Shown: one piece after another, positions 33,801 to 42,099 of the stretch
Numbering within the stretch: the first letter of the stretch is position 1
Layout: every line of letters begins with the position of its first letter
Source: Echinicola arenosa
GTDB lineage: Bacteria > Bacteroidota > Bacteroidia > Cytophagales > Cyclobacteriaceae
DNA length: 64,000 bases
Reading direction: 5' to 3'
Assembly (NCBI RefSeq): GCF_014841125.1
Contig: NZ_JACYTQ010000010.1
Coordinates: 1 to 64,000 of the forward strand
The notes under the pieces: model-generated
What the model was told of the DNA's origin: nothing
Databases searched by the model: none
The model's input: only the letters and a program-made list of their open reading frames with translations
Translations under genes and position numbers: made by a program

Positions 33801-34330
33801 GGAAAGCCGGTTTCAGAAATGAATTTACCTATAAAAACTTTCGACTAAGTGTCTTGTTAGATGGGCAATATGGTGGAATGATTTATTCCCAAACCCATCA
33901 TAAAATGTCAGAGCAAGGGAAATTGATGCATACCCTAATGGGAAGGGAAGATGGTTTCATCATAGGAGATGGAGTGGTGAGAAATAATGATGGATCTTTC
34001 TCTCCAAACACAACCGAGGTTTCTGTTCCAGCATATTACAAAGATTACTATAGAAGGGCCAATGTGGAGTCCAACTCATTTGATGCGTCATTTATCAAGT
34101 TGAGAGAGGTAAGGTTTGAGATGAATGTTCCTTCAGCTTGGTTACAGAGAATTTTGATTCGTCAGGCTTCCTTTGCGGTGTATGGCAGAAACCTGGCCTT
34201 GATTTCTGACTTTCCCATCTTTGATCCAGAAACAGCAGCACTCAATGGAGGCTCTTTAATGCCTGGTGTGGAAATGGGACAAATGCCAACCCCAAGAACA
34301 TTCGGTGTCAACCTAACTTTAAAATTGTAA
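30848..34330 (+). CDS. SusC/RagA TonB-dependent outer-membrane transporter with STN domain
   Basis: 1160 aa. Domains in order: long signal sequence (to about residue 38, ...RVNAQ); STN signalling domain (about 50-115, AINSVFAEVERQTSFKFSY); CarboxypepD_reg-like domain (about 128-205, VQGIVTDAETGESLPGVNILL); TonB box region (LEEVVVTALGIKREEKALGYA); plug (WADALVGKVAGLNV, LIVLDGVPM, ATALYGSRAANGALVITTK); and a 22-strand barrel ending PRTFGVNLTLKL. It imports a large or complex nutrient with TonB energy. The STN domain means it also signals to the FecR protein encoded just upstream. It pairs with the SusD gene 22 nt downstream. Confidence 0.97.
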   Translation: MKKKLLESLKWLTMRLFVMIFLCHVGMQLVMAERVNAQKLEDTYVRLGHTTYAINSVFAEVERQTSFKFSYESGLEVSQKVEISKSRQDLESLLREISSQSNLKFKQVNTTLAVSEKEKRPESIVAEQINVQGIVTDAETGESLPGVNILLKDKGRGTVTDLEGNFTIQVEKGDVLVFSYVGYLNQEVKVENNSTLKVSLALDSKALEEVVVTALGIKREEKALGYATQKVESEQLLDAKSNNWADALVGKVAGLNVLSSGSGPMNSTQISLRGDNSLNPNGNSALIVLDGVPMNSGLTSSGVSNAYGAGSGNDVPIDFGNGIADINPDDIENITVLKGASATALYGSRAANGALVITTKSGNKNDKGIGVSINTNVSVNDVLRWPDSQYVYGQGTGTAFNEAGELYYSYGASEDGNNTGGTSSAFGPKFEGQYYYQYDPELEGQSAERQLWRPYENNVKDFWRTGFTVSNNIALEGGTKNGGVRASLTHTKNEWIMPNTGFERYVAALSVHQNITDRLKLNAKVNYTHKQSDNLPATGYNNQSIAYFMIFQNPSIDLDWYRPIWKEGMENVEQIHPFSSYIDNPFLIAYEMTNSVNNNAVLGNLSATYSFTDKLDLMVRSGVAMSQEERAQQRPYSSANFQRGYYKEQDITNYEINTDFLLTYKDKLGEKFDMSISAGGNTMRREYRNVNASVDGLVIPGVYKLSNGINNPVLTTRDNNRQINSLYALGSFSYDEKIFLDLTGRNDWSSTLPVQNNSFFYPSASSSFVLTDLFTLPKAISFAKFRLSAAQVGNDTDPYKTKKYYGQSEFPGSGSVPTTLHNVDFKPEITTSYETGLEFILLERRLGADINFYKSITKNQILEVPVDRTTGYSRAVLNAGKVRNQGIELVLNGSPILKTNFKWKTFVTWSKNDNKVLELADGIEDSQTIATGGQASIIAKVGGTTGDIYGYGFVRNPEGQIIYNANGLPERPSEIQYIGNAYADWKAGFRNEFTYKNFRLSVLLDGQYGGMIYSQTHHKMSEQGKLMHTLMGREDGFIIGDGVVRNNDGSFSPNTTEVSVPAYYKDYYRRANVESNSFDASFIKLREVRFEMNVPSAWLQRILIRQASFAVYGRNLALISDFPIFDPETAALNGGSLMPGVEMGQMPTPRTFGVNLTLKL

Positions 34331-34351
34331 ATAATAATTAAGCGATAAATC

Positions 34352-35788
34352 ATGAAAAAGTCTTTCTATATACTACTAATGATGGTTTTGGTGCAGGGTT
34401 TTCAAGCCTGTACTGGAGACTTTGAAGAGATCAACACAGATCCCAACCGAATTGACAAGATCAGCCCGGGCACGCTGTTGAACCCTATCATCTACAGTGT
34501 AGCTAGCTATAATACTGACCGCGCAGATGCCTGGACATTCAATATCATGCAAGTGGGCCTGCCTTTTCCAAGCGCATCTGGAGGTTATCATCGCTACGAT
34601 ATCAGCGAGTCGGCCGGTAATGGAACTTGGAACACCTATTATCGTTGGCTGATCAATATCAAAGAAATGCGGGAAGCAGCCATAGCTTCTGAGGATCCTA
34701 ATTATGAGGCCATTGCGATGACCTTGAATGCATGGGTGTACAGTCAATTGACCGATAGCTTTGGTGATGTGCCCATGGAAGAGGCCAGCAGGGCTGAAGA
34801 AGGAATTTTAAGACCAGCCTTTAACACCCAAGAAGAAGTTTATACGCAGATTCTGGCTGATTTGGAGACGGCCAATGGCCTTTATGATTTGGAAAGGGAT
34901 ATGGTTTATGGCGATGATATACTTTTTCATAATGATGTGGCCAAATGGCAAAAATTCTGTAATTCCCTTCGACTAAGATTATTGCTAAGAGTATCCAAGA
35001 GGTCTGAAATGAATGCTTATACCAAAATGGCAGAAATGGTGGCCAATCCTGAGCTTTATCCAGTTTTTGAAAATACTGCGGAGTCTGCTATCCTGCAGAT
35101 CACAGGGGTAACGCCGAACTTATCCCCTTGGGGCAGGTCCATTGACTTTACCACCTTTAGGGCTATGGGTGAGTTTTTCTTGGAAAACCTCAATGAAATG
35201 GATGATCCAAGAAGGTCAAAATTTGCCACGCAAGCCAGGGAAACCGATGGTGTGACGACCATTGGATACAAAGGTATCCCAAGTGGTTATGCGGGAAGTG
35301 AAAATCAATTTGATTTTATTCCTTCCAATCATAACCGAGCTTTGGTGGAGGCGCCGATGATTTCATTGATACTGACCTATGCAGAGGTGGAACTGATCAA
35401 GGCAGAGTTGGCGCAAAAAGGTTATATTACTTCTGATGCAGCCGCACATTATAAAAACGGTGTAACCGCAGCTATGGAACAGTGGGGGGTAGAGACTCCT
35501 TCGGACTACTTTGATAATCCAGCTGCCGCTTATGATGGAAGCTTGGAGCGTATCATGCTCCAGAAGTATTATGCACTGTACTTCAATGACTATCAGCAAT
35601 GGTTTGAATACAGAAGAACTGGTTTGCCTATTCTACCTAAAAACGAGGGAATGCTCAATAACCAGCAAGTGCCTGTTCGCTTTATGTATCCAGTGGATGT
35701 ACAAATCAACAACAAAGAAAATTATGATGCTGCTGTAGCCCGAATGGGATCTGACAATATCAACACCAAAGTGTGGTGGGAGAATTAA
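34352..35788 (+). CDS. SusD/RagB-family surface lipoprotein
   Basis: 478 aa. Lipoprotein signal MKKSFYILLMMVLVQGFQAC with Cys20, then a negatively charged start (TGDFEEINTDPNRID), as for surface-exposed lipoproteins. The sequence belongs to the SusD-like branch with 'INTDPN' and DSFGDVPMEEA, four TPR-like helical pairs and a C-terminal YYALYFNDYQQWFEYRRTG motif. It caps the SusC barrel and captures ligand. The branch differs from starch-type SusD, so the substrate is not glycan by default. A strong terminator follows. Confidence 0.95.
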   Translation: MKKSFYILLMMVLVQGFQACTGDFEEINTDPNRIDKISPGTLLNPIIYSVASYNTDRADAWTFNIMQVGLPFPSASGGYHRYDISESAGNGTWNTYYRWLINIKEMREAAIASEDPNYEAIAMTLNAWVYSQLTDSFGDVPMEEASRAEEGILRPAFNTQEEVYTQILADLETANGLYDLERDMVYGDDILFHNDVAKWQKFCNSLRLRLLLRVSKRSEMNAYTKMAEMVANPELYPVFENTAESAILQITGVTPNLSPWGRSIDFTTFRAMGEFFLENLNEMDDPRRSKFATQARETDGVTTIGYKGIPSGYAGSENQFDFIPSNHNRALVEAPMISLILTYAEVELIKAELAQKGYITSDAAAHYKNGVTAAMEQWGVETPSDYFDNPAAAYDGSLERIMLQKYYALYFNDYQQWFEYRRTGLPILPKNEGMLNNQQVPVRFMYPVDVQINNKENYDAAVARMGSDNINTKVWWEN

Positions 35789-35878
35789 TAGAGTCCTTTT
35801 GGTTGACTTATCTGGAGATTTCGACTCTTATCTCCAACTTTAGAATGATCAAAGGGTAGCGCATGAAATAACCAATAG

Positions 35879-35919
35879 ATCCATCCAGCAGAACTTAAAG
35901 AACTGCTGGATGGATTTTT
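35879..35919 (+). terminator. Terminator after the SusCD pair
   Basis: ATCCATCCAGCAG and CTGCTGGATGGAT form a perfect 13-bp stem with an 11-nt loop and are followed by TTTTT. It separates SusD from the phosphoesterase gene. Confidence 0.88.
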
Positions 35920-35979
35920 GGACATATTTATCAAACTTAATTGAGAAGTGTATTTTACATATAAAACCAACCAAGTAAA

Positions 35980-37542
35980 ATGAAAAAACTGCTTTTATCA
36001 GGTTTGCTTTTGGCTACAGCATGGACTGCCATGGCTCAGGAAACTGCCAAGGGAACGGTTTATGAAGACCTGAACGGTAATGGGAAAAAAGAAGGCCGCG
36101 AAAAGGGCATTGCCCAAGTGGCGGTCTCCAATGGAGTAGAAGTCACCTTAACGGATGAAAAGGGTCGTTATGAATTACCTGTGACAGATGATCAGATCAT
36201 TTTTGTGATCAAGCCTTCTGGTTATCAGGTGCCTGTGAATGACAAAAACTTGCCCCAGTATTTTTACATCCATAAACCCGCAGGTTCTCCAGAGACAGAA
36301 TTTGCTGGTGTAGCCCCGACTGGCAAGCTGCCCAAAAAGGTTGATTTTGGATTGATCCCATTAGCCGACAAGTCCAACTTTACGGCTTTGATCTTTGGGG
36401 ACCCTCAGCCCTACACCATTGAGGAAGTCAATCACTTTGACAATGGAGTGGTGTCAGAAGTGACCGGAATTGAAGGAATTGATTTTGGCCTTTCCTTGGG
36501 AGATTTGGTGGGAAATGATCTCAGCCTTTTCAAGCCATATATTGATGCCACCGCCAAAGTGGGGGTGCCTTGGTACAATGTATTGGGAAACCATGACCTT
36601 AACTTTGATGTGAAAGAAGACCATTTGGCTGATGAAACCTTTGAGGCACATTTTGGCCCTGCCAATTATGCTTTTAACCATGGAAAGGTTCACTTTATCG
36701 TATTGGATGATATTCTCTACCCAGATCCTAGGGATGGCAAGAGCTATTGGGGTGGATTTAGAGATGATCAGTTGACATTTGTTAAAAATGATTTGAAGCA
36801 TGTGCCCAATGATCACCTGATTGTACTGGCTTTTCACATTCCACTGAGTGAACCAGATGGAGACCCATTTGTAGATGAAGATCGGGAACAGCTGTTTGAG
36901 TTGTTAAGTGACTTTCCTTACACATTATCCTTATCTGCGCACACCCATTTGCAGAAGCAGGACTTTTTCTTTGAGAAAGATGGTTGGAACCAGAATCATC
37001 CCCATCACCACTATAATGTGGGAACCACCTCTGGCGATTGGTACTCCGGCACATTAAATGAGAAAGGGATTCCTAAGTCAACCATGAGAGATGGAACACC
37101 CAAAGGTTATGCCTTTATAGATTTTACAGGAAATCAATATGAAATCCGTTACAAAGTGGTAGATCAAGCTGAGGATTACCAAATGGAGATTTTTGCACCG
37201 AAGGTGTTGGAAAAAGACAAAAGAACTTCCGCAGGGATTTTTGTGAACTTTTTCATGGGCACTTCTGAAGATCAAGTAAGGTACAGAATTGACAATGGCC
37301 CTTGGAAAGAAATGACATACCTGGAAGAGTATGATCCAAGCTATATGTTGGATGTTTATCAATGGGACACCACAGAACAGCTTTTGGATGGTAGGAGACC
37401 CTCCAATCCAGTAAAAAGCACCCACCTTTGGAGGGCAGGAATCAATGCCAAAGAGGAAAAGGGAGTTCATACCATTGAAGTCGAAGCTACGGACATGTTT
37501 GGTAAGAAACATTATGGTAAAAAGACCTACCATATAAAATAA
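35980..37542 (+). CDS. Secreted calcineurin-like phosphoesterase
   Basis: 520 aa with signal peptide MKKLLLSGLLLATAWTAMAQ. An N-terminal Cna_B-like beta domain (VYEDLNGNGKKEGREKGIAQVAV...DEKGRYELPV, about 25-120) precedes the metallophosphatase core: GDPQPYT, SLGDLVGND, NVLGNHDLN, AFHIPLSEP and SLSAHTHLQ, i.e. the five metal-binding blocks with all expected Asp/Asn/His. A C-terminal domain (about 395-520) ends in HTIEVEATDMFGKKHYGKKTY. Such enzymes remove phosphate from mono- or diesters in the periplasm. Lying behind SusCD it probably processes the imported ligand; the substrate is unknown. Confidence 0.92.
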   Translation: MKKLLLSGLLLATAWTAMAQETAKGTVYEDLNGNGKKEGREKGIAQVAVSNGVEVTLTDEKGRYELPVTDDQIIFVIKPSGYQVPVNDKNLPQYFYIHKPAGSPETEFAGVAPTGKLPKKVDFGLIPLADKSNFTALIFGDPQPYTIEEVNHFDNGVVSEVTGIEGIDFGLSLGDLVGNDLSLFKPYIDATAKVGVPWYNVLGNHDLNFDVKEDHLADETFEAHFGPANYAFNHGKVHFIVLDDILYPDPRDGKSYWGGFRDDQLTFVKNDLKHVPNDHLIVLAFHIPLSEPDGDPFVDEDREQLFELLSDFPYTLSLSAHTHLQKQDFFFEKDGWNQNHPHHHYNVGTTSGDWYSGTLNEKGIPKSTMRDGTPKGYAFIDFTGNQYEIRYKVVDQAEDYQMEIFAPKVLEKDKRTSAGIFVNFFMGTSEDQVRYRIDNGPWKEMTYLEEYDPSYMLDVYQWDTTEQLLDGRRPSNPVKSTHLWRAGINAKEEKGVHTIEVEATDMFGKKHYGKKTYHIK

Positions 37543-37562
37543 TTTTTTTGATTTAGTTCGCT

Positions 37563-37595
37563 GCCGGGAAGCCAATTGGCTTTCCGGCTTTTTTT
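37563..37595 (+). terminator. Terminator after the phosphoesterase gene
   Basis: GCCGGGAAGCC and GGCTTTCCGGC pair around AATT and are followed by seven T. A strong stem, 21 nt after the stop. Confidence 0.9.
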
Positions 37596-37609
37596 ATTTA
37601 ATATGCTTA

Positions 37610-37644
37610 TTGATTGAAAATTTCGCTAAACCGTTTTATCTTTT
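37610..37644 (+). promoter_or_regulatory. Promoter of the GMC oxidoreductase operon
   Basis: TTG (37614-37616) is followed after 20 nt by TATCTTTT (37637-37644), one base off the -7 consensus TAnnTTTG. Start codon GTG is 24 nt further. Spacing and order fit a Bacteroidota vegetative promoter. Confidence 0.5.
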
Positions 37645-37667
37645 CAGAAAAAAACATCTAGCCCCCA

Positions 37668-38252
37668 GTGAAAACCTATAAATTTATGGATAGAAGATTA
37701 GCCTTGAAACAAATGGCTCTTTTGACGGGAGGATTGGCGCTGATTCCAGGATGTGATTTCAGCGAGGAAAAAATCCTGGCCGCCTATGATGAGCTCCAGA
37801 TTACAGAAGGCCAGCAAGAGATGCTGAAACTTTTGGTGGATACCTTCATTCCTAAAACGGACTTGAAGGGAGCAGCAGAGCTGGGGGTACATGATTTCGT
37901 GTTGGTGATGGCCAATGACTGCCTTGGTGAAGAAGACCAGACCAGATTTGTCAATGGACTGAAAGGTTTTGACGAGTATGTTAAAGCTAGTTTTGGTAAA
38001 AGGTTTGCCAAGATGGATAAGCCAAAAGCTGAAGAAACCCTGTTGGCCATTGTGGGCAAGGAAGCTGGAGGGGATGAAGACTTGGAGCAGTACCAGTACT
38101 TTCTGAATACCACCAAACGGTATACCCTGCAAGGTTATATGGCCTCTGAATATGTAATGACCGAGTTGATGCCTTATCATCTTGTGCCGGGCCCAAATTT
38201 TAAGGGTAGCAAAAAAATAGTAGCAGGAGAAAAAGTGAATATCAATGGCTAA
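37668..38252 (+). CDS. Gluconate 2-dehydrogenase subunit 3-like protein
   Basis: 194 aa. A twin-arginine-type start (DRRLALKQMALLTGGLALIPGC) with Cys at a lipobox suggests Tat export and lipidation. The mature part (LLVDTFIPKTDLKGAAELGVHDFV, then YMASEYVMTELMPYHLVPGPNF) matches the small subunit that accompanies GMC flavoproteins, as in LacC of bacterial 3-ketoglucoside dehydrogenases. It acts as partner and export escort of the flavin subunit. It starts at GTG 37668 or ATG 37686 (the latter gives the tighter Tat signal). It overlaps the GMC gene by 8 nt. Confidence 0.9.
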   Translation: MKTYKFMDRRLALKQMALLTGGLALIPGCDFSEEKILAAYDELQITEGQQEMLKLLVDTFIPKTDLKGAAELGVHDFVLVMANDCLGEEDQTRFVNGLKGFDEYVKASFGKRFAKMDKPKAEETLLAIVGKEAGGDEDLEQYQYFLNTTKRYTLQGYMASEYVMTELMPYHLVPGPNFKGSKKIVAGEKVNING

Positions 38253-39945
38253 TCTGAATATCAATAGCGTAAAAGAAAATACATATGGAGCCATTGTGAT
38301 CGGCTCTGGGATGAGTGGTGGATTTGCGGCGAAAGAATTATGTGACAAAGGAGTAAAAACCTTGGTACTGGAAAGAGGTAGAAAGGTAGAGCACAACAAG
38401 GATTACCCCACTACCAATATGATGCCTTGGGAATTTAAGCATCGCGGTCAGATTCCTGAGGATGTTGTCAGAGAGAATCCGGCCATAAGTAGGTGTTATG
38501 CCTATCGGGAAGATGCAGCCCACTTTTTTGTGAAAGACACAGACCATCCCTATATCCAAGAGAAACCGTTTGATTGGATTCGAGGGTATCAAACAGGAGG
38601 GAAATCATTGCTTTGGGCCAGACAGGTGCAGCGATGGAGTGATTTTGACTTTGAAGGGCCTGCCAGGGATGGTTTTGCGGTGGACTGGCCGATCAGGTAC
38701 AAAGAGCTGGAACCATGGTACAGCTATGTGGAGAAGTTTGTAGGGGTATCAGGATTTTATGACGGGATTGATAATTTACCCGACGGGGAGTTTCTGCCCG
38801 GAATTGAGCTTACAGCGGCCGAAGAATATTTTAAGCAACAAATGAATGAAAAATATCCAGGCAGGCATGTGATCAGTGGGCGTTGTGCCCACATTACGGG
38901 TAATGCGGAGTATTATGCCAAGCAAGGCAGAGGGATTTGCCAGCATCGGACATTGTGCCAGAGAGGATGTCCTTTTGGGAGCTATTTTAGCAGTAACTCT
39001 GCTACTTTGCCTTGGGCAGCCAGGACAGGGAATTTGACCATGCAGAATGATGCGGTGGTTCATTCCATTATCTATGATGATGAGAAGGAAAAAGCAACGG
39101 GCGTTAGGGTCATAGATGCCAATACCAAAGAAATGACGGAATACTATGCGCCGATCATTTTTGTAAACGCCAGTGCTTTGAATACCAATATGATCTTGCT
39201 CAATTCTACTTCCAAAAGGTTTCCCAATGGATTGGGCAATGACAATGGCTTAATGGGTAAATACGTGGCCTTTCATAATTACCGGGGAGGAATTTCGGCA
39301 GAATATGATGGACTAAGGGAGTTTACCACAGAAGGAAAGCGCCCAACAAGTGGTTATATGCCTCGATTCAGAAACGTGTACAAGCAGGAAACCAACTTCC
39401 TAAGAGGGTATGCGGCCGGCTTGTATGGAAGCAGAAGCAAAGAAGTTAATTATGATGGCATAGGCAGTGATTTGGTAAATAATATGATGAATCCATCTTA
39501 TGGTCCCTGGAAAGTAGGTTCGCACATGATGGGTGAAACGATTCCCAAGGAAAGCAATTATGTGGCTTTGGATTCGGATCAAAAAGACGAGTGGGGAATG
39601 CCCCTGATCAAGATCAACGTGGATTACGATCAAAATGATGAGGATATGCTTAAAGATTACCAAGAGCAGATGGCAGAGATGTTTGATGCGGCTGGCTTTA
39701 CCAATATCCGCACTTGGGATGATGGAAGAAGACCAGGACTTGACATCCATGAAATGGGTGGGGTGCGCATGGGCCATGACCCCAAAACCTCTCTGGTGAA
39801 CAAACACAATCAGTTACACGCATGTCCAAATGTGTATGTGACCGATGGAGCCTGTATGACCTCAACCAGTACGCAAAACCCTTCATTGACTTATATGGTT
39901 TTTGCTGCAAGGGCGGTAGACCATGCGATGAAAAACCAAGGTTGA
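38245..39945 (+). CDS. GMC-family FAD oxidoreductase
   Basis: 566 aa. The FAD-binding motif is AIVIGSGMSGGFAAKEL (about residues 16-32) followed by VLERGRKVEH. QTGGKSLLWARQVQRW is the second GMC region; the C-terminal part has HEMGGVRMGHDPKTS and the catalytic-type His in TSTQNPSLTYMVFAARAVDHA. This branch lacks its own signal and is thought to be carried across the membrane by the subunit-3 protein encoded just upstream. Relatives oxidise sugar or sugar-alcohol hydroxyls, for example glucosides at C3. No cytochrome c subunit is encoded next to it. Confidence 0.94.
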   Translation: MANLNINSVKENTYGAIVIGSGMSGGFAAKELCDKGVKTLVLERGRKVEHNKDYPTTNMMPWEFKHRGQIPEDVVRENPAISRCYAYREDAAHFFVKDTDHPYIQEKPFDWIRGYQTGGKSLLWARQVQRWSDFDFEGPARDGFAVDWPIRYKELEPWYSYVEKFVGVSGFYDGIDNLPDGEFLPGIELTAAEEYFKQQMNEKYPGRHVISGRCAHITGNAEYYAKQGRGICQHRTLCQRGCPFGSYFSSNSATLPWAARTGNLTMQNDAVVHSIIYDDEKEKATGVRVIDANTKEMTEYYAPIIFVNASALNTNMILLNSTSKRFPNGLGNDNGLMGKYVAFHNYRGGISAEYDGLREFTTEGKRPTSGYMPRFRNVYKQETNFLRGYAAGLYGSRSKEVNYDGIGSDLVNNMMNPSYGPWKVGSHMMGETIPKESNYVALDSDQKDEWGMPLIKINVDYDQNDEDMLKDYQEQMAEMFDAAGFTNIRTWDDGRRPGLDIHEMGGVRMGHDPKTSLVNKHNQLHACPNVYVTDGACMTSTSTQNPSLTYMVFAARAVDHAMKNQG

Positions 39946-39970
39946 GAAAAGAGAGAAATGTGAATAAAGC

Positions 39971-40002
39971 AATGCTATTTCCTGATGGAGGTAGCATTTT
40001 TC
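39971..40002 (+). terminator. Terminator after the GMC gene
   Basis: AATGCTATTTCC pairs with GGAGGTAGCATT (with G-U pairs) around a short TGAT loop and is followed by TTTTT. It ends the two-gene oxidoreductase operon. Confidence 0.75.
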
Positions 40003-40167
40003 GTTTGTAATGATTTGGAAATAAGCGCAACCTGAAAGGTTTTCTTGGGGCTTAGTGTAAGGTTGTGGGTTTATTAAATATTGTTAATCAGTGTGTTAAA
40101 GAAATTTAAATCAAGATTTTACTGGTGATTATGCCCTAGCTTGCGCTTAGGTTTTTAATTCATCAAC

Positions 40168-40842
40168 ATGATCAAAATATTTACTTTAATACTATTTTTT
40201 GTTTCCCTTACATCTTCAATTTATGCCCAAGATGATGAGCTTTTGGTCAAGGGTAAGGTCGTGGATGCCCAAACGGGCAAGCCTATCCCAGTGGTGAGGA
40301 TCAGCAGTTCTATTGAAAGGGTCTCTACCAATGATATGGGTGAGTTTGAGATCAAGACAAAGGAGGGAGACCAGTTGATTTTTGTGCATTTGACTTATTT
40401 ACCTAAAACCATCCAAATTGATGAGAATAACACAGAGAATTTGTTGGTCCAGATGGAGGAAAGAATGTTGGAACTTCAGGAGTTTGAAGTAAGTGAGATG
40501 CCCAGTGAGCAAGTCTTCAAGGAAGCGATCATGAATGCGAATCCGGCTCATGCATATGAAAGGAATGCCATGAAGAATAACCTTAATACCATTATGATAA
40601 TGAAGGATTTAAGCTATTTCCATGACTTTAGCAGTTACAATACTATGTTGAAGAATGTCAATACAAATGGAGGCGTCACTTTCTTTTCAACCAATCCCTC
40701 CCTGGGGTTGATAGGGGCGTTAAGGAAGGTCATTAACGGTAAGCCGCGTGTGAAGTATTTGGGAGAAGAGTCTGCAGGTGATGCAACAACCCGACCCTTG
40801 TGGAAGAACCCTCTTGAGGTCGATTCGTTAAAAATAGAGTAG
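40168..40842 (+). CDS. Exported carboxypeptidase-like regulatory domain protein
   Basis: 224 aa. Signal peptide IFTLILFFVSLTSSIYAQ, then one CarboxypepD_reg-like beta domain (VKGKVVDAQTGKPIPVVRISSSIERVSTNDMGEFEIKT, about 22-100) with the usual 'LIFVHLTYLPKTIQI' ending. The C-terminal half (about 105-224) is helical and then unique; it includes HAYERNAMKNN. Related small proteins occur widely in Bacteroidota, usually without a TonB receptor attached. Function unknown; stand-alone gene. Confidence 0.85.
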   Translation: MIKIFTLILFFVSLTSSIYAQDDELLVKGKVVDAQTGKPIPVVRISSSIERVSTNDMGEFEIKTKEGDQLIFVHLTYLPKTIQIDENNTENLLVQMEERMLELQEFEVSEMPSEQVFKEAIMNANPAHAYERNAMKNNLNTIMIMKDLSYFHDFSSYNTMLKNVNTNGGVTFFSTNPSLGLIGALRKVINGKPRVKYLGEESAGDATTRPLWKNPLEVDSLKIE

Positions 40843-40991
40843 TATATACGCTAAAATTTCATTTTAAGCAAAATTTTAGTATTTGCTCTTCGTTAATAAG
40901 TCGTGTTTAACAGGTAAATTGCTGTTTGTCAGTATTTAATGGAATGTAAAGAAAGATCTTTAAGTTTTAACATCCACAAATTATTTGAATT

Positions 40992-41285
40992 ATGAAAGAT
41001 CCCGCCTATGAACTTTCCAGTATCATTGTAACCATTTTACAGGTTGCGTCAGCGATGTTTGGCGGTCTGTTTCTTTGGTTGAGCATCATGGCGTTCAATG
41101 GTCAGGAAATGATGAATTCTTTCTTGAAAATGGCTGATGATCCCCATTACGTCAGTGCTGAAGAAGCCTTTGTAGCTGGTTTGGTATTACTGGGGATGTT
41201 TATCATTTGTATTGCTTCCTTCTTTATTTTGCGGTATCTGAAAAGAGTAGTGAAGAAAGAGGCCAATCAACTGGGCTTGCAATAG
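40992..41285 (+). CDS. Small two-helix membrane protein (97 aa)
   Basis: Two hydrophobic helices (IIVTILQVASAMFGGLFLWLSIM and AFVAGLVLLGMFIICIASFFIL) are separated by a polar loop (NGQEMMNSFLKMADDPHYVS) and end in a basic tail (RYLKRVVKKEANQ). No family recognised. A MITE-like repeat begins 11 nt after the stop. Confidence 0.7.
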   Translation: MKDPAYELSSIIVTILQVASAMFGGLFLWLSIMAFNGQEMMNSFLKMADDPHYVSAEEAFVAGLVLLGMFIICIASFFILRYLKRVVKKEANQLGLQ

Positions 41286-41295
41286 ACAAAAAATA

Positions 41296-41442
41296 AGCTG
41301 TCTCAAAATATTAAATCGGTCATCACAAATTAAGTGATCTCTATGCGCTCTCACTGAACGTATGATAAGATTCTTCTCCTTCATGTCTGTATGACAAACG
41401 AAGCAAGGCGGAGAAGTAATGACGAGGACTTTTGAGACAGCC
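41296..41442. mobile_element. MITE-like element with 13-bp terminal inverted repeats
   Basis: Terminal repeats AGCTGTCTCAAAA (41296-41308) and TTTTGAGACAGC (41430-41441) enclose about 120 nt without an ORF. An inner pair CTTCTCC/GGAGAAG gives nested dyad symmetry. The size and ends resemble non-autonomous IS relics. It lies between two convergent genes and may also work as a terminator for both. No clear target duplication was found. Confidence 0.6.
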
Positions 41443-41451
41443 TATAGTTTC

Positions 41452-41967
41452 TTAATGATGGTGATGTCCACCTGGTCCATGAACATGACCATGGTCTATT
41501 TCTTCTTGTTCAGCCTCTCGGATATCGACAATTTCACCTTTAAAGTAGAGGTCGTATCCAGCTAAAGGAGAATTGAAATCCATATGGACACCTTTGTAGT
41601 CCACTTTAAGGATTTCCCCCCTAAGTTGGTTGCCCTCTTCGTCCTGCATAGGGATCACCCGACCTACTTTTAGCATGTCTTTGTTCTTCTTGCCATCTTC
41701 CTTGAAATTGGATTTAGGGATAATGGTTACCTTACTTTCGTCATAGTCTCCATAGGCATTTTCATAATCAATAAATACTTCAAAGGTGTCTCCTACGCTC
41801 TTGCCTGCTATGGCTTCCTCCAAAGCGGGCAATGTGTTTCCAGCTCCAAATAGAAAAGGAAAAGCTTGTTCTTTGCTTACTTTTTCCTTGAATTCTTTGC
41901 CATTTTCTCCATCATCAATGTGCAGCTCATAAGCTACACTGACTACTTTATTTTTTTCTGCTATCAT
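41452..41967 (-). CDS. SlyD-like FKBP-type peptidyl-prolyl isomerase
   Basis: 171 aa. The FKBP part has VVSVAYELHIDDGENG and FPFLFGAGNTLPALEEAIAGKSVGDTFEVFI, and the inserted flap (IF) domain follows with ENAYGDYDESKVTIIPKSNF...IPMQDEEGN. The C-terminus is His-rich (HGHVHGPGGHHHH), as in SlyD proteins that bind nickel. It assists folding and possibly metal delivery in the cytosol. The open frame extends to 41991, but ATG 41967 (MIAEKNKVV) matches the family. Confidence 0.93.
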   Translation of the reverse strand: MIAEKNKVVSVAYELHIDDGENGKEFKEKVSKEQAFPFLFGAGNTLPALEEAIAGKSVGDTFEVFIDYENAYGDYDESKVTIIPKSNFKEDGKKNKDMLKVGRVIPMQDEEGNQLRGEILKVDYKGVHMDFNSPLAGYDLYFKGEIVDIREAEQEEIDHGHVHGPGGHHHH

Positions 41968-42099
41968 GATTTTTAAAGGTATATAGCCCAAAAAGGGTGA
42001 AATGCCCTTTCAGGTTCCCAAAAGTAAAAAATTATTTCCAGTGAAGGTTGAGTACAGAAAAGCTTTGTTAAATTCAGGTAAAAATCAACCTGTTACAGC

